Source: Limanda limanda (lineage: Eukaryota; Chordata; Actinopteri; Pleuronectiformes; Pleuronectidae). From it: a DNA stretch of 64,000 bases. Shown here piece after piece: positions 1 through 12,239 of this stretch (position 1 is its first letter; every line of letters begins with the position of its first letter). The DNA lies in NCBI RefSeq assembly GCF_963576545.1, contig NC_083641.1:21892023-21956022 (forward strand). Direction: 5' to 3'. The notes under the pieces are model-generated. The model was given only the letters and a program-made list of their open reading frames with translations, did no database searches and was not told the DNA's origin. Position numbers and translations under genes: made by a program.

Positions 1-610
1 ATGACTCCCCGTGTTCCATCCAGGGAAGAACCATCCGTCCACGTGATCCTGCATCTTATCGACATCTCTAGATCCACGGAGGGTAACTAAATTCAAACTC
101 CTCCAAACGGACTCAGAGCGAGTATAGGCTTACATGAAAGGGCCGGCGGCTCGTTTAGACCCGGCAGCGCAGAAAAAATAAGGTAGTGTTTCCAAAAACT
201 TTTTTGTAAACCAGTCCCGGGTAGAATATAAATTGCAGGTATTGTATTTTGCTGCCAGAGACATCGAGAGATGATTAAAAAATAAACACGCTGTGAAATG
301 GACTAACTGCAAAATCTTTTCCAACCAACAATATCTCGTGCACGTCGATGATGTGAACACACGGACGCAGACACATGACATGATGCTGATAAATGACTGT
401 GATATCCAAGAGCCATTCATTCTCCAGTTTCACCGTCATCGCAATCAATGCTTAGCAGGTTTTCTCCAGGTCTGTTTCACTGTAATAAGCTTAGATAACT
501 GTAATTGCTGATGGTAATGAACAATGATGGTTGGAATCAGAGGGTTTACTGTGTATAGTGGATGGAATTTGATACTTCGATGAGGCAATGGTAAAAAGAA
601 ACAAAGTAGG
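1..610. other. Unique-looking flank, no gene seen
   Basis: I see no splice-bounded coding block, RNA gene or recognisable repeat in this stretch. The short open frames here lack codon bias or recognisable motifs. It ends at the target-site duplication of the hAT element. Confidence 0.6.
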
Positions 611-1115
611 GTGGCTGCTAGGGTTGCAAAGGGGCGGAAAGTTTCCGGTAAATTTCCGGAAACTTTCCGGAAACTGCCATGGGAAGTTTAGCTCGGGAAT
701 TTTGTAAAAAAAAAAAAAAAAAAAAAAAAAGCAATAAAAACATCTTTCAAAACTCTATTTTAAAGATGTATGGAATGCAGCCCACGCTGCACGTTGAATT
801 TCAACCCTCCACTGTGCATTCTTCCTTCACATGCACAGATAATTCCCAGCATCCTGCTCACTTCAGCAGAGCTACTGAGGCCTGCTGTAGTATGCAGGAC
901 TAGTCAGGTAAGTTTCGATGATATTACTGGGGAAAATATATTATCATGGTGATTGAGGATTGTTCATCTGTTCATCTAGCCTATTTACATTCATTTATCC
1001 ATCAATTGTAAAATATGTTTACAGACGATTCCAATTGTTTGGCTAACTATTTATATCTCTGGCCTTGCATTAGTGTTTTCTTACAAACTTTTTTCTCATC
1101 TTATTCTACAGAACA

Positions 1116-1322
1116 ATGCCACGTGCACTATCTCATGTGTGGAGACATTTCACCCCATCCAATGTAGAAGGAAAGGCTGTGTACATTTGCAAATACTGTG
1201 CAAAGACCTATGTTAAGAATGACACAACGATGCAGAAGCATATAGTCAAGTGCCCAATGTTTCCTCAGGGCTCAAATCAGCCTATGACAAAACAAAATGT
1301 TTATATTTATGTCTGTATATGA
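1116..1322 (+). pseudogene. Truncated hAT transposase N-terminus: BED zinc finger (copy A)
   Basis: This is a 68-residue frame opening at an ATG five bases after a plausible splice acceptor. It contains Cys25-X2-Cys28-X13-His42-X3-Cys46 preceded by a VWRHFTP-type segment, which is the BED-finger pattern found at the N-terminus of hAT transposases and of host ZBED proteins. In the family this finger binds transposon-end DNA. All four zinc ligands are present in this copy. The frame then runs into low-complexity sequence and stops at 1320-1322, with a possible donor (AAG|GTAAAT) just after it. The catalytic RNase-H-like domain is missing. It is best read as a fossil exon of a deleted transposase; expression of a lone finger is possible but unsupported. 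Confidence 0.75.
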
Positions 1323-1360
1323 CAAGGTAAATACAGTTAGTATAAATTACTCACAACATT

Positions 1361-1460
1361 TCCTGTTAATTCCCGTATATTCCCGTTAATTCCCATATAT
1401 TCCCATTTATTCCTGTTAATTCCCGTATATTCCCGTTAATTCCCGTGAATTCCCATGGAA
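1361..1460 (+). repeat. Subterminal array of ten 10-bp units (hAT copy A)
   Basis: Ten consecutive 10-bp units of consensus TCCCGTWWAT fill this interval exactly, varying at one to three positions each, and end about 40 bp from the right tip of the element. Short repeats near the tips are the usual binding sites of hAT transposases. The left tip (about 640-680) carries related TTTCCGGAAA-type units at 10-11 bp spacing. The period is close to one helical turn. Confidence 0.9.
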
Positions 1461-1508
1461 AGGTTCCAACTTTGAATATTCCCGGAATTTTGCAACCCTA
1501 GTGGCTGC

Positions 1509-4500
1509 TGCTGAGGTCTGAGGGCGAGAGGGAGATAGAGATGGTTCCTCTCCTCTCCTGGATTGTCAGCGGGTTAGTGGGATGGGACAGGTGCTGAGGA
1601 CACGGTGCCGCCATCAAAGCAGAGATCTGTGACTGCACGCTGTTGTCACAAGCAGGGCAGCAAAACCATCTTTCATCTGTCCAGGCCCACACGTGCTCTC
1701 CCACATGTGCCCTGCCTCGGCTAAGTCTATTTGCTGTGCAACCCATCCGTAACAGCCATGTCAGACAAGAGCAACTTCAAAAGGCAGAAATGCAAATGCG
1801 GGTTTTATCCCCTTCCGAAAGCCCACTACCACCGGTCCCACATCTGCTCCTGTGACCAAAGCGGAGCGATGGTAGCCCTGGCCAGCATCTTACAGCTGAT
1901 GTGTTTGTTCAGTAAATCAGAACAAAGCAAAACAAACGGCTCAAGATGCAGCAGAACAAAAGGACGCGATGAGAGCTCCAGGTCAGCACTTGTGCCCACG
2001 TACGTTTAGCTTCTGGCCGGCCGCTGGCACAGCAGAAGCCGTGTCTGGATCTAATGGGAAATTCAAGTTGATTGCAAATTTCAAAACCAACGTCTGGGTG
2101 GCTGAGTGAGTGGCATACAGTATTATCACTCCGCATCCTGTAATTACTTTCCGGGTCTTCTGAGAGGCTGGCCCAGATGTGTGTAGCAGCCTGAGCAGCC
2201 CCACTCGAGCACACCCCCCCCCCCCCGGTCTGCCCTCTTGGGCGTGCAACGTTGTTCACATCCCATGAAGAAGTGCAGTATCTCAGAGGTGATTGAATGA
2301 TTGTTAATCTGGAGTCACCAGAACCCGGCGCCTGTGAGGCTCAGAGAGGTTTGGAGGATATCTCTTAGAAAAAAATTTGATAGTCAGACCTCAGGTAATC
2401 CTTGGGCAGCTGTTTGATTGACAGGGAGTTTGAAATGTTAGGAACCGGCAAATCTGGTGAAAAAAAACAACCTTATAATTTTAACATCCATCCATCCTCG
2501 GTCTCCACTGATTTTATCCATAACATAATTTGCCATGATGGAGACCAATATGCACATGATTACATGACAGCAGCTTACAATTTGCTGTTCTATAAATGAG
2601 CTTGACCCTCTGTATTTTATCATAATGCAGCCACTTCCTGTCATAATATAACACTGATGCCGCTTTTTTTTCTGTGAGAAGCCAAATATAATTTGCAGCT
2701 CATTTGATTCCCCTTCATCTTTATCACTATCCTAATTCAATTTAAGCTTTTTAGCCCCAGCAGGTAAGCAAAGGAAAGCCCTGGCCCATCAGTGCTCCAG
2801 TTCCAACAGGTCAGAGCCAAGGGGCTCCAGCGCCCTGGCTCCGGCTCCATATGGCTGGATTTAGAATCTAGTTTGTCCTGGAGGGGGGTAAATGAAGCAG
2901 AATTGACCCCAAAATGTACTCATCATAGGTGGGATGGCAACAGATGAGGGGCTTTGGTCCACATGTCCTCCCTTTCCTCATTATACCGTCCTCCACCTGC
3001 GTTCCTGCTGGAGAGCACATCTGCTCGCCTCATCCTGGCTCCTCCTGCACCGACCCTCCTGCTGCCCCCTCATGGGCCCATGCACCGTGATTCATGAATA
3101 TAGATACACATACATTATATCTCAATATTTTTAATCTTCTCCACCGGGCGCGAGCTAGGTGTGCCAGCTCATCACCGGCATCTGTTCATGTGTGGAGTGC
3201 TGATTATATGATATGCAGCATTGTGTATATGCATAACCCTAATACCTGCAAATAGTCACGAATAAAATGTTTCATATCGCTATCTCTAGCGGAGCATGGC
3301 GCCTGATTACACCCAGTCACAGCTTCTTTTGTATATTTCTCCCATTTTCACTTTCTATAATAAACAATCTACACAATGTGTACGCACAATACCGTGCTCC
3401 ATGGCACACATTCACAAATATAAAGGTTTGACAGCCACACAAAACGTCACAGATGTTGGCAACCGCTGGGGTGTTCACTCAATTATCAAGCAACGGAGTT
3501 AATACTTTAATAATCATGATTATATTTTCTAATCTGCATTATTACCACAATTTTTGCACGACAAGCTGTGACATTGTCTCTTCATGTTGAAAGTGTGTGA
3601 CGTCTGGAGTGTGGAATCCGAGCTGGTAAACCCGTCTGACCTATCGCAGCCATTTGTTTGGAGCACGCTGTGATTAACGGGTCTGTGCCTCCCAGACAGC
3701 TGCAGCTTCATGGGCAACCTGCAAGTTGTAACCACATATGCTATTTACGGATGAATCCTTTTTATTTGATGCCATGCTGTGCGGGAATGATTGCTGAGAC
3801 CAGTTTTATTCATATTTAGCCCGATGCCCTGATTTGATATGAAATGAAATGTAGATTTATGCATTTGGAGGCAGTCTAGTGTATACTTTTAAAATGTAAA
3901 AATAATGGCGGAATATTGTCCATTAGATAATCAGAATGAGCTTGAGGCTGTGACCATTAAAAAGTACACATTCATATTCAGTCGTATTGAATTTTTGTCA
4001 CGCGTGCCATGTATCTACAGGGAACATGCCAGGTGTGGGAAGAAAGAAAAAATTACTGTTCTGAGCACTTAGCAGCTCGAAAGAATTAATTATTATTTAA
4101 CAAGTCGTTATTGTTTGGAAGCTCTTCTTTGAATTCCCAAGTCTGCCCCCGGCCTCTCATCTACCTGTCCCTCCGGACTCAGCCCTTCCACTCCGGGAGG
4201 AAAGCCATGCCGAGCTTCAGAGCTTAAATTAAATGCATGTCCAATATGTTTTTTCAAAGAAGTGGCACAATAAGCTATTCACGTTAGCTTCCGCTCCGGG
4301 CGCATCAGAGAGAGTCCCGCAGCCTTGACCTCATCCAGCACCTTTACTTTGTTTTAGCAGCGATCTCTGTTCTTGTTGTCCTTTAAAAGTCAAATTGTTC
4401 AATCCTACCAACTGTAACCACACCAATCTAAACCCATCTGAGCTGATCTCTGCCAATTTATTGACACCGGACAACCGTGCAAAACACAGAAAATCCCTCA

Positions 4501-6158
4501 TGTTTTTCTTTTTCTTTTGTTAATTTCACAGTTGCTGCTCATGAATCACCTCCCAGCCGGCAGCGGTGCGTCTTCCAACTGTTCGCATGTTTTCCACCTG
4601 GTGTGCAGACAGAGATGCGGTTCTTTCATCTGCGCCTGTGTTGGGCTCAGAGGCGTTTTGTCGCGCACCACACGTGACGCACAGTCAACCGCTTCCTGTG
4701 CGACAGAAGGCAAACGGCAATCCACGTTTCAACTGCCACGATCCCGTCTGAAGCTAATTCTCCTCTTTTCCGCGGGGGCTTTGGAGTTGATGTCAGAGCA
4801 GCATGAAGAAATGTTTATTTTTTCATTTATGGCGGCAGAGCCTCATCAAGGGCACCAAACAATGCACAGTCTTCTTTTATTTCTTCCACACGGGCTGAGG
4901 AAGGGAGATACTGATGAGATGAGAAAAAGGCTACATGAATATTTACCGTCTGTATGTTTAAGCTTCTTAAAATGTGCATTTTCTTAACATCATTAGGTTA
5001 AAAACGTGTGTTGGAGGGACAGATAAAGCCATAGATGGTGAAAGAAAGAGACAAGTAACCATGGAAAAGAGGGAGACATTTCACAATACACAGTGGTGGA
5101 TTATGGTACAAGGAGCTGACACCAGCAGCCTCAGTCGAACAATGGAAAATAATGTCGAGAAATGCGCTGGCACGAAGCCGGGAAACGATCTTATTTGTTC
5201 ACATTTGTCGAGATGTGAACAGATATGAAACAGGGGACCCGAGACTTTATCTGCTCCCAGGAAGAAACATGAGGCTGCGCTGAATACGGGAATGAAATTA
5301 CTTCTAAGTGTGATGGCGAGGATAATAGTAGTAAGAAGTGCTGCAATATGGGTGTCAAGCCAATATTTACTGAATGTGCCTGAGCGATATTCTGTGTGCT
5401 CGCTCCAGATGACATTTTCTAATAGCTTCGAAATGTGTGTTTAGGGCGACAGAGGGATTGGGGAGAAAATGAGGGAGGGAAAGGAGCTGTAAGACAATCC
5501 AAGTGGACGCGGTATACATCTGCCTCTCGGACTACATTAAGGCTGATGGCACCCCATAAAGCTCCTCCGTGCTCTACCCTCGCTTACGCTCTATTCCTCA
5601 CTCAATACACAAAGTGACGTTTGAACCTGACACATTCAGGCCACAGCTGGTTTAAGCTTTCATACACTCATTTTTCTGTCACACGCATATTTTTCCCTCA
5701 ACACTGACTCACTGAAGTAGAGACTGGAGCATGGCAATTCTCATTCAGTGCTGTGAAAGGACCAGAGGCTGAAAGAGCCTGGAATCCTCTGGGGAGCCGT
5801 CTGATGCCACCAACAGAGACAATGAGGATTCCTCCATGACACTGAAGATGCAGGCGTCAGGATGCCAGGTCTGCGTACCCAGCCTGGTCCAAGTCGGCTG
5901 TTTATGCAGTCGCTGACAATAAGAGTGATGTCCGAGCCTTGATCTCCCACATTCTTCCCTCGGTCTCTCTCAGCACCTGTCACTGTGAGCAAAGAGCCGG
6001 CCTGACAGCCCAGTTTGCAGAACACACACTGCAGCCCGGCAACACATCATGACATTAAGTCAATTGGCCAACAAGGTTACTTTTGCCTAAGTAAGCACAC
6101 ATCCTTCGACTGGAAGACAAGGAAGGCTAATTTAATCCTTCACACACAAACAGTTGCC
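1509..6158. other. Unique-looking noncoding stretch
   Basis: I see no supportable gene. A C13 run sits at 2214-2226. The 156-codon open frame at 4517-4987 on the plus strand shows no domain, start context or splice support and is probably chance. AT-rich parts at about 3180-3280 and 3840-3990 have the look of conserved regulatory DNA, but I cannot test that here. Confidence 0.5.
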
Positions 6159-6178
6159 CACACACACACACACACACA
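6159..6178. repeat. (CA)10 microsatellite
   Basis: This is an uninterrupted CA tract of about 20 bp. Confidence 0.95.
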
Positions 6179-9100
6179 GCAGCATCCATATGAATGAACA
6201 TGAGAGAGGAAATCAATGTAAGTTATTCAGGAATTTCACATGTAGAAAAGTCAAGTTGCTTTTTCTACCATAGACCAATATCACATGTGTCAGTCGACCT
6301 GATAAACCTCACAAGCATGTGTGTATTTTTATTTTGACATATAGAATACTGATAAAGTTACATAGATGGACCCATCGTCAAAATTGTTGCCAGATTGTCT
6401 AATTTAATTGTTCTAGTTGAACCGATTATATTTTTTTATTAATTATTTACAATATCATACAGAGGATAATGCAGATAAGAGATAAGATATTATCTTCCAA
6501 TTTTTTTTTAATTTGTGTTGTGTATTGTTGATGCAGAATATGAAGCTTGGGGAGTGAATTAAGGACAAAAGAACAGTAGGTTCATTTCCGTAGGGCAAAG
6601 GCATAAAAAAGGGACACAAGCAAGAAACAAAAGGATAAAAATACCCATCGTCCTTGAGGAGCTTGAGGAAGATGAAAAACTGACAGATGGTAAAGATTTT
6701 TTTTCTAAAAGATATAAGGAAGGGCCACAGTCACGCAGTAAGTAAACGTCAGAGACAACGGGAGCGGAGGAGATGAGCAGTGGTCCGGTGGGACATGTAC
6801 CACATGGCCAGTAGGTCTCTATACTGGAGACAGTCTTCTGTCACTGTTGCAGAGGGTCTTCATCTGTTGTTTCACAGCCCTGCAGGTCTCGTGTTCCAGG
6901 AGCTGGGGTTAGAAGGACTGGCCCGTGTCAAGGGAAATATTCATGCCACAGGAGCTTCTGTCCATTCGCTGAGAAACATGATTGTTTATCAAGAGTGCAA
7001 AGAGAAGATCATGCGCTGTGGAAAATGTAATTGTCTCGGCTTGCCTTGAATGGGCTGTTTGGATCGGTGACGTGACATCACAGCCTCGCGATGAGTGAGC
7101 TCCCATGACCGATGCCCGTTGCGAAGCCGAGTGTTTCGCCTTACGCTCTCTGGGGGAGCAGAGGAGTGGACAGCGAAGGACAGGAACATCGATCAAGTCC
7201 CAGGGGGTTGATTCTCAGTGTATGGGCAATGGCTGCAGAGGAGGGTGGGCACTGCTGACATTTATCGCCCCTCGTGGATGAGGAAATAGGCTGCGTGAGA
7301 GTGCTGGGTTGGCGCCGGGTGATGATGAAGTGACCCTGGTGCACAAGCGCCAGTTCTCTTCCTCCCTGCCCCTTTGCCACCTGCTGTAGCCAGGATTGAT
7401 GAGCACGGGCCGGTGAGGAGACACCGGGCTAGATTACAAACATAGCGCTTTGTCTTGTTTGCAGCACTTCCTCAAAGAGTAGCACAGCACGCCCTTTAAT
7501 TGGTTGCAATGCCTCCAAAGCAATTTCCTCTCCACAAGTCTGGCACATGCTCTGTATTGTTTTTTTCCGTGAAGGAGGAACCACGGGTAGGAAAGTAAAG
7601 GAAGGGGATCAGAAAAACCAACAGCTGCAAGACTTGCTGGAGTGCCTTAATTTTCCTTTATCGTATTCTCAGTGCGCGTGCATGTGTTTTCTAAAAGCAG
7701 AATATGAAACATTCAGACTTTGCATGGCCTAGATTCTGTGTTTTTTCTTTTTCTTCTTCTTCTATTTTGTTTCAAGTCAGTCCAGAAACATGAAAGGTTG
7801 AGGGAAAAAAACTTATTTTTGTTGTCCCTGGACAAAGACGAGGGATCGAGTGTGTTTGCGAACAATTCAAATTACCTCAAAGATTGAACTTGTTCTCTTC
7901 AAATTCAGATGAAAACAGAGGAGAGATTAATTTCTCCCCTACAGTAGCAGGTGCAAGTCATACACAGGTGCTCACTTTCATTAGATCCAAGCGTTGTATC
8001 CTAGCAACCCCGGCTGTGGGAATAGGATGGTGCCCCGCCCATGCCCCAGGGGCTGCTGGGATTGCGATCCTGATGAAGGCTGCGGGCCATCCGGAGAAGG
8101 GATTGCAAATCATCGGCGCAGCTCTTCACACTTGTGGGAACGTAGCAGCTCTCAGACCTTGAGGGTCCAAAAACCAAACCCAGCCACATTTCAGGAGAAA
8201 CCTTGATGACTCAGCAGGTGAATCCTCCCAGCCCCCGTGGCCCCGGGTGAGATAGCGTTTGCCCAGAGGAGGAAATGCAAAGTCAGGGGAGAGAATTCTG
8301 AACATGGTTGAGCATATTCTTGCACAGCGGGGGGGGTTATTGTGAAACGTCCATGAACTCACGCTTGTTGAAAAGCCTTTGAGCACGGGACTGTGTTTGT
8401 GTTTGTGTGTATTTTCGGTGTGCGAGGCGATGCTTCTACTCTCCCGTGAACGCTGCGCATTTATTATTTTTAATGTGAATCCTGAATCACAGTGGAAGGC
8501 TGCTAATGAAGCTCATTGGGCGCCTGGGCTGAACTAGTTCACTCCTGCTGTTTACAGGCTGCCTCCCTCCTCCCTTGTCCCAAACTGCAACCCAATGATG
8601 AGGCGATGATCGGGGGACAGCCAGGGAAAGAAGGGATTAGGGCGATAATGAAAGGAATCATCCCGGTGTGAAGAAAGCCAAGTCAAGTTCGAGGAAACAA
8701 AAAAAAACCAGAGGCTTAACGGCGAGGTACGGGGGAGACGGACTGAGACACAGAGAGAGAGAGGACGGGAGATATGTAGATGTCAGGCGGAGAGTCGGTG
8801 TTGGGCGACGTAATGAGGAGGGCGAGATAGTGATGGAGGGAAGAAGCGGCGGAGGGAGCTGGATAATACGCTGACCCACTTTGCAGACGCCACGCTGAGA
8901 TGCTAACCAGCGCTGCAATAAATAACACACGGCAGGCCAGCAGAGCCTAACAGCTGCTTGGTGGCAGTCTTTGCCTCCACATTGCCCCCCCCCCTTCCTC
9001 CAACTCCCTCACCACCTTCCTTCACTGCAGCCTCTTACCACAATCTCATATCTCTACCCATCACCTCCGCCACTCATATATTCATGCACCCTACGGCACC

Positions 9101-9322
9101 AGGTGTGTTTTTTTTGTGTATTTGCATGTGTACAATCCAAACACGCCTCCAGGCACACGGGTGGATGGGAGTAACGCTGACTGGGGGGGGGGGAGCTGGG
9201 ATTTGGTCTGTGATATGTTGAGGATGGGCTGCTGTGCTGAAGATCGCTGGAGATGTTTACATGGAAGCGCATCCTCATGTTTTAGTTAAGAAAAGAGGGA
9301 TGGAGGAATAGAATCAGAGGAG

Positions 9323-9324
<2 letters not shown>
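6179..9324. other. Noncoding stretch with homopolymer runs
   Basis: I see no supportable gene. A C-run at about 8985-8994 and a G11 run at 9183-9193 lie 200 bp apart, and a GA-rich patch lies at 8745-8770. A minus-strand CTCF-like core is noted separately near 7374-7390. Open frames around 7900-8200 lack recognisable domains. Confidence 0.5.
7374..7390 (-). promoter_or_regulatory. CTCF-like core motif (weak)
   Basis: On the minus strand the sequence reads ACAGCAGGTGGCAA, one base from the common CTCF core form CCAGCAGGTGGCA. It lies outside any repeat that I recognise. Motif matches of this quality are frequent by chance, so occupancy is unproven. Confidence 0.3.

Positions 9325-9408
<84 letters not shown>
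9325..9408. repeat. (CA)42 microsatellite
   Basis: This is an uninterrupted CA tract of 84 bp. It generates spurious open frames of alternating Cys-Val or Thr-His on both strands, which are not genes. Confidence 0.98.
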
Positions 9409-9410
<2 letters not shown>

Positions 9411-10381
9411 AGTCAGGGTACTGCTGTTAAAGTGACTATGTCCACTGTGTATATATGTACACACAATTTATCAGAGGGAAATAAATGCTGCTCGGTGATA
9501 CAAAGATTAATGCTACGTATTAAAAAGATGTACTGCGGAAAAACTGGGTTTTGGTGTTGCTTGTCAAAAATAAAAAGAAAGTTATTGGTTCTAGCTCAGC
9601 ATTTCTGCAGAGGTTTCAAATCTGTCTGCCAACATAACTATTCTGTAGTTTCCACATTGTTTCTATTGGGAGCCATTGATTTACACTGTTTTTATGCAGC
9701 GGAACCTGAGTCGAGTCCCTGGTGAGGAGAAAGACACATTCATCAGCACAGAGGCCAGAACAACACTTGTGGACTGAGGCAGCTTTATTTGCTTGGGTAT
9801 ATTGGCAACTACATACACAATATACAGTATACTGTATATAAATAAGTAAATAGAAGAAGACATTTGAACCACGTCTTTTCATTTTATAACCTTGGACGTA
9901 CATCTACAGCTGTAACGGCTTCTTTTCTTCTTTCAAGGCTTTTCACAAGATTTCCTTTGCCTCGTTATCGCATCAATTCATGTTGACCACTGATCTTAGG
10001 AGGCGAGGACTGATTTGCAGTGATGCTACAAAGGTGTTGGATCTCATATTAAAAGCTCAAAACTTCCCCAAACTGTAACAACAAAGCAATATTTTCTTTT
10101 ATTTGAACAAAATCCAAACCATAAAAGCAGCCAAGGACCTAAAGCAGATAGGGCTATGTGTATATAGTGAATGCATTCAACTCTCAGACTGAGGCATCTA
10201 AAGTTTTTATGAGAGACATCAGGATGTGTTTCCTCCAGCAGCAGCAGGGTTGGACTTTGTTGAGCCATCTTTTCGTGTACAGGCAGACTCAGAGGTTTGC
10301 AGCCGCTCCTGTACAGGATCTGCCATCAAACACAAAGGCAAACACAGTGTACTTTAGAGACTGAAGAGACACAGAGTGTGT

Positions 10382-10383
<2 letters not shown>
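9409..10383. other. Noncoding spacer between microsatellites
   Basis: I see no gene. An 18-bp perfect palindrome, TATACAGTATACTGTATA, lies at 9821-9838 in an AT-rich context. Confidence 0.55.

Positions 10384-10457
<74 letters not shown>
10384..10457. repeat. (TG)37 microsatellite
   Basis: This is a pure alternating TG tract of about 74 bp, preceded by TACG. Alternating purine-pyrimidine tracts of this length can adopt Z-DNA under supercoiling. Confidence 0.98.
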
Positions 10458-10460
<3 letters not shown>

Positions 10461-10560
10461 GGATGAGTGTGTGAAGCCACTTGTCCTTGGACAGGGTTTT
10501 AGTCCGGTACTGGCAATCAATCAATAAGCATTGTTGTGTGAAGGGGTCATGGAAACATGG

Positions 10561-10562
<2 letters not shown>

Positions 10563-10641
<79 letters not shown>
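10563..10641. repeat. (CT)39 microsatellite
   Basis: This is a pure CT tract of about 78 bp starting 106 bp after the (TG)n tract. A mirror-symmetric homopurine-homopyrimidine tract of this length can form triplex H-DNA. Confidence 0.98.
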
Positions 10642-10645
<4 letters not shown>

Positions 10646-12204
10646 TTTTCTCAAAAATACCCATTGATTTCACACGATGAAAACCAAACAGCCTTCTTTG
10701 AAAGAACATAAAGCCAGTGAATGTGTTGGATTATTCTTCATCCATCGGTTATTGCCCTGACCATATGAGTTTTAACTTGTCTTTGCCATGTGCACAAAAC
10801 AAAAACAAAATTTTCTACAATACTTAAACAGACGTTACAATTAAAATAATTATCAGGAGCCCTGTTATTTTGAAATCCATTGTTCTTTCATGAATGCCAC
10901 ATTAACGGGCTATTGTAAAATTTGACAGACCACCCATTCACATGTTATTAGCCTTTTATGAATTTGCAATGAAACCCTCGGAGGACAATACACCACGTGT
11001 GCACAGTCCAAGCAACAGGATTTACTACCATCCATTCACTCCACGAGGTAATTACTAACCTTTGTGATTACTATATCACAATGCATGGAAATACAGTGGG
11101 CAATTTGAGACAGGGTATAGCTGCTCAGACGCTCCCATTAATGTAACCCATGTTTCTATAAATTGCTTATTGTTAGATTAGAAAAAGAAAAGAGAAGGGA
11201 ACGGGAAGAGGAAGCTGTAATTTTGCGGAGAAGAAGAAGAGAAGAAGATTGGAGCGGTGCTTGTGTGAAATGTCAAGCACGGCACAGTTAGGTAGGTGGG
11301 GGCCCTTAATCAAGTTTGGTTACTGAGCCACACACAGAAGCATCATCCAACACGAATACACTCCATGATGATTGAATGGACTCATTTGAATAGGTTAATA
11401 CACAGTGTTACATAAATACTGTTTTAATATGCTAAAGACAAACTTTACTTTATCGCTGCTCATGTCAAAGCCGAGACAAAAATAGTCTTTTGTGTTTCCT
11501 CTCCGTCGAGCCTCTGTCAGCAGAGGCTTCAAAACATCAAAATGATTTCATCCAAACCACCGTGGCACCGTCGGCACTAAACGCGCCCTAAATGTAAATG
11601 AAAAATAAATTTGAAGCCTTCAATCTCACATTTTATGTGATGGGTCGTTTATTATTTGGGGTTCCGAGTGGGAAGGATGAAAACAAGAAGTGGCATGACT
11701 TACTCTCGTCGGCAGTGTTATGCGGAGGCAACATAAATCATCCGGCGTGTCTCAGTGATCGATGGCCTGAAAGACGTAGATCACTTTTGATCTGCACCAT
11801 CACACGGAATTTTTGAAGTCATACATGAACATTATTCTGTCCCAGTTTCTTTTCCACTCTCACTATTCATCAAAGGAGATACAGGTATTTGGTAGACTGT
11901 AGTTACACCGGGACATGTTTTCCTGGTGGTAAACTGGATACAGATAAAATGGCTGAGGTGTTCTGGAGGTGAAACAGGCGACCCGCAGTCGAGAGAAGGC
12001 CGTGGATCCGGAAGGTGAGAAACGATGATACGCCACCTGAGTAACGAACCACAGTTTTTTCGGAGAGCTGTTCTGATTTATGCCCTTAAAATGGCATTTT
12101 GTTTCTTTCATCACTCTCATAAACGTGTTTAATGAGGACAGTATGCATGCAGCAACTGCTGACAATGTGTAAGGTCGTCCTGGCTGTGAAAAGTGCAGCG
12201 TTGG

Positions 12205-12239
<35 letters not shown>

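Larger units (their letters stand above)
611..1508 (+). mobile_element. Non-autonomous hAT transposon, copy A, with 8-bp TSD
   Basis: The element proper is 619-1500 (882 bp). It begins TAGGGTTGCAAA and ends with the exact reverse complement TTTGCAACCCTA, so the terminal inverted repeats are 12 bp, and the first bases fit the YARNG start typical of hAT elements. It is flanked by a perfect 8-bp duplication GTGGCTGC at 611-618 and 1501-1508, the hAT target-site length. Inside are a 25-nt poly(A) tract (706-730), a 5' exon-like block ending in a strong donor (CAG|GTAAGT near 905), an acceptor near 1111 (TTCTACAG), a BED zinc-finger reading frame (1116-1322) and an array of 10-bp units at the right end. 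No DDE catalytic or dimerisation region is present, so it cannot move by itself. It looks like an internally deleted derivative of an autonomous hAT that kept its first exons. A near-identical copy lies inverted at 55587-56468. Confidence 0.93.

Noticed and set aside
4517..4987. 156-codon open frame, plus strand
   Set aside because: No domain, no codon bias, and overlapping frames are open too; consistent with chance.
10297..10711. Cys-Val, Thr-His, Ser-Leu and Arg-Glu repeat proteins on both strands
   Set aside because: These are direct translations of (TG)n and (CT)n microsatellites; the same applies at 9282, 13568, 25600 and 57663.
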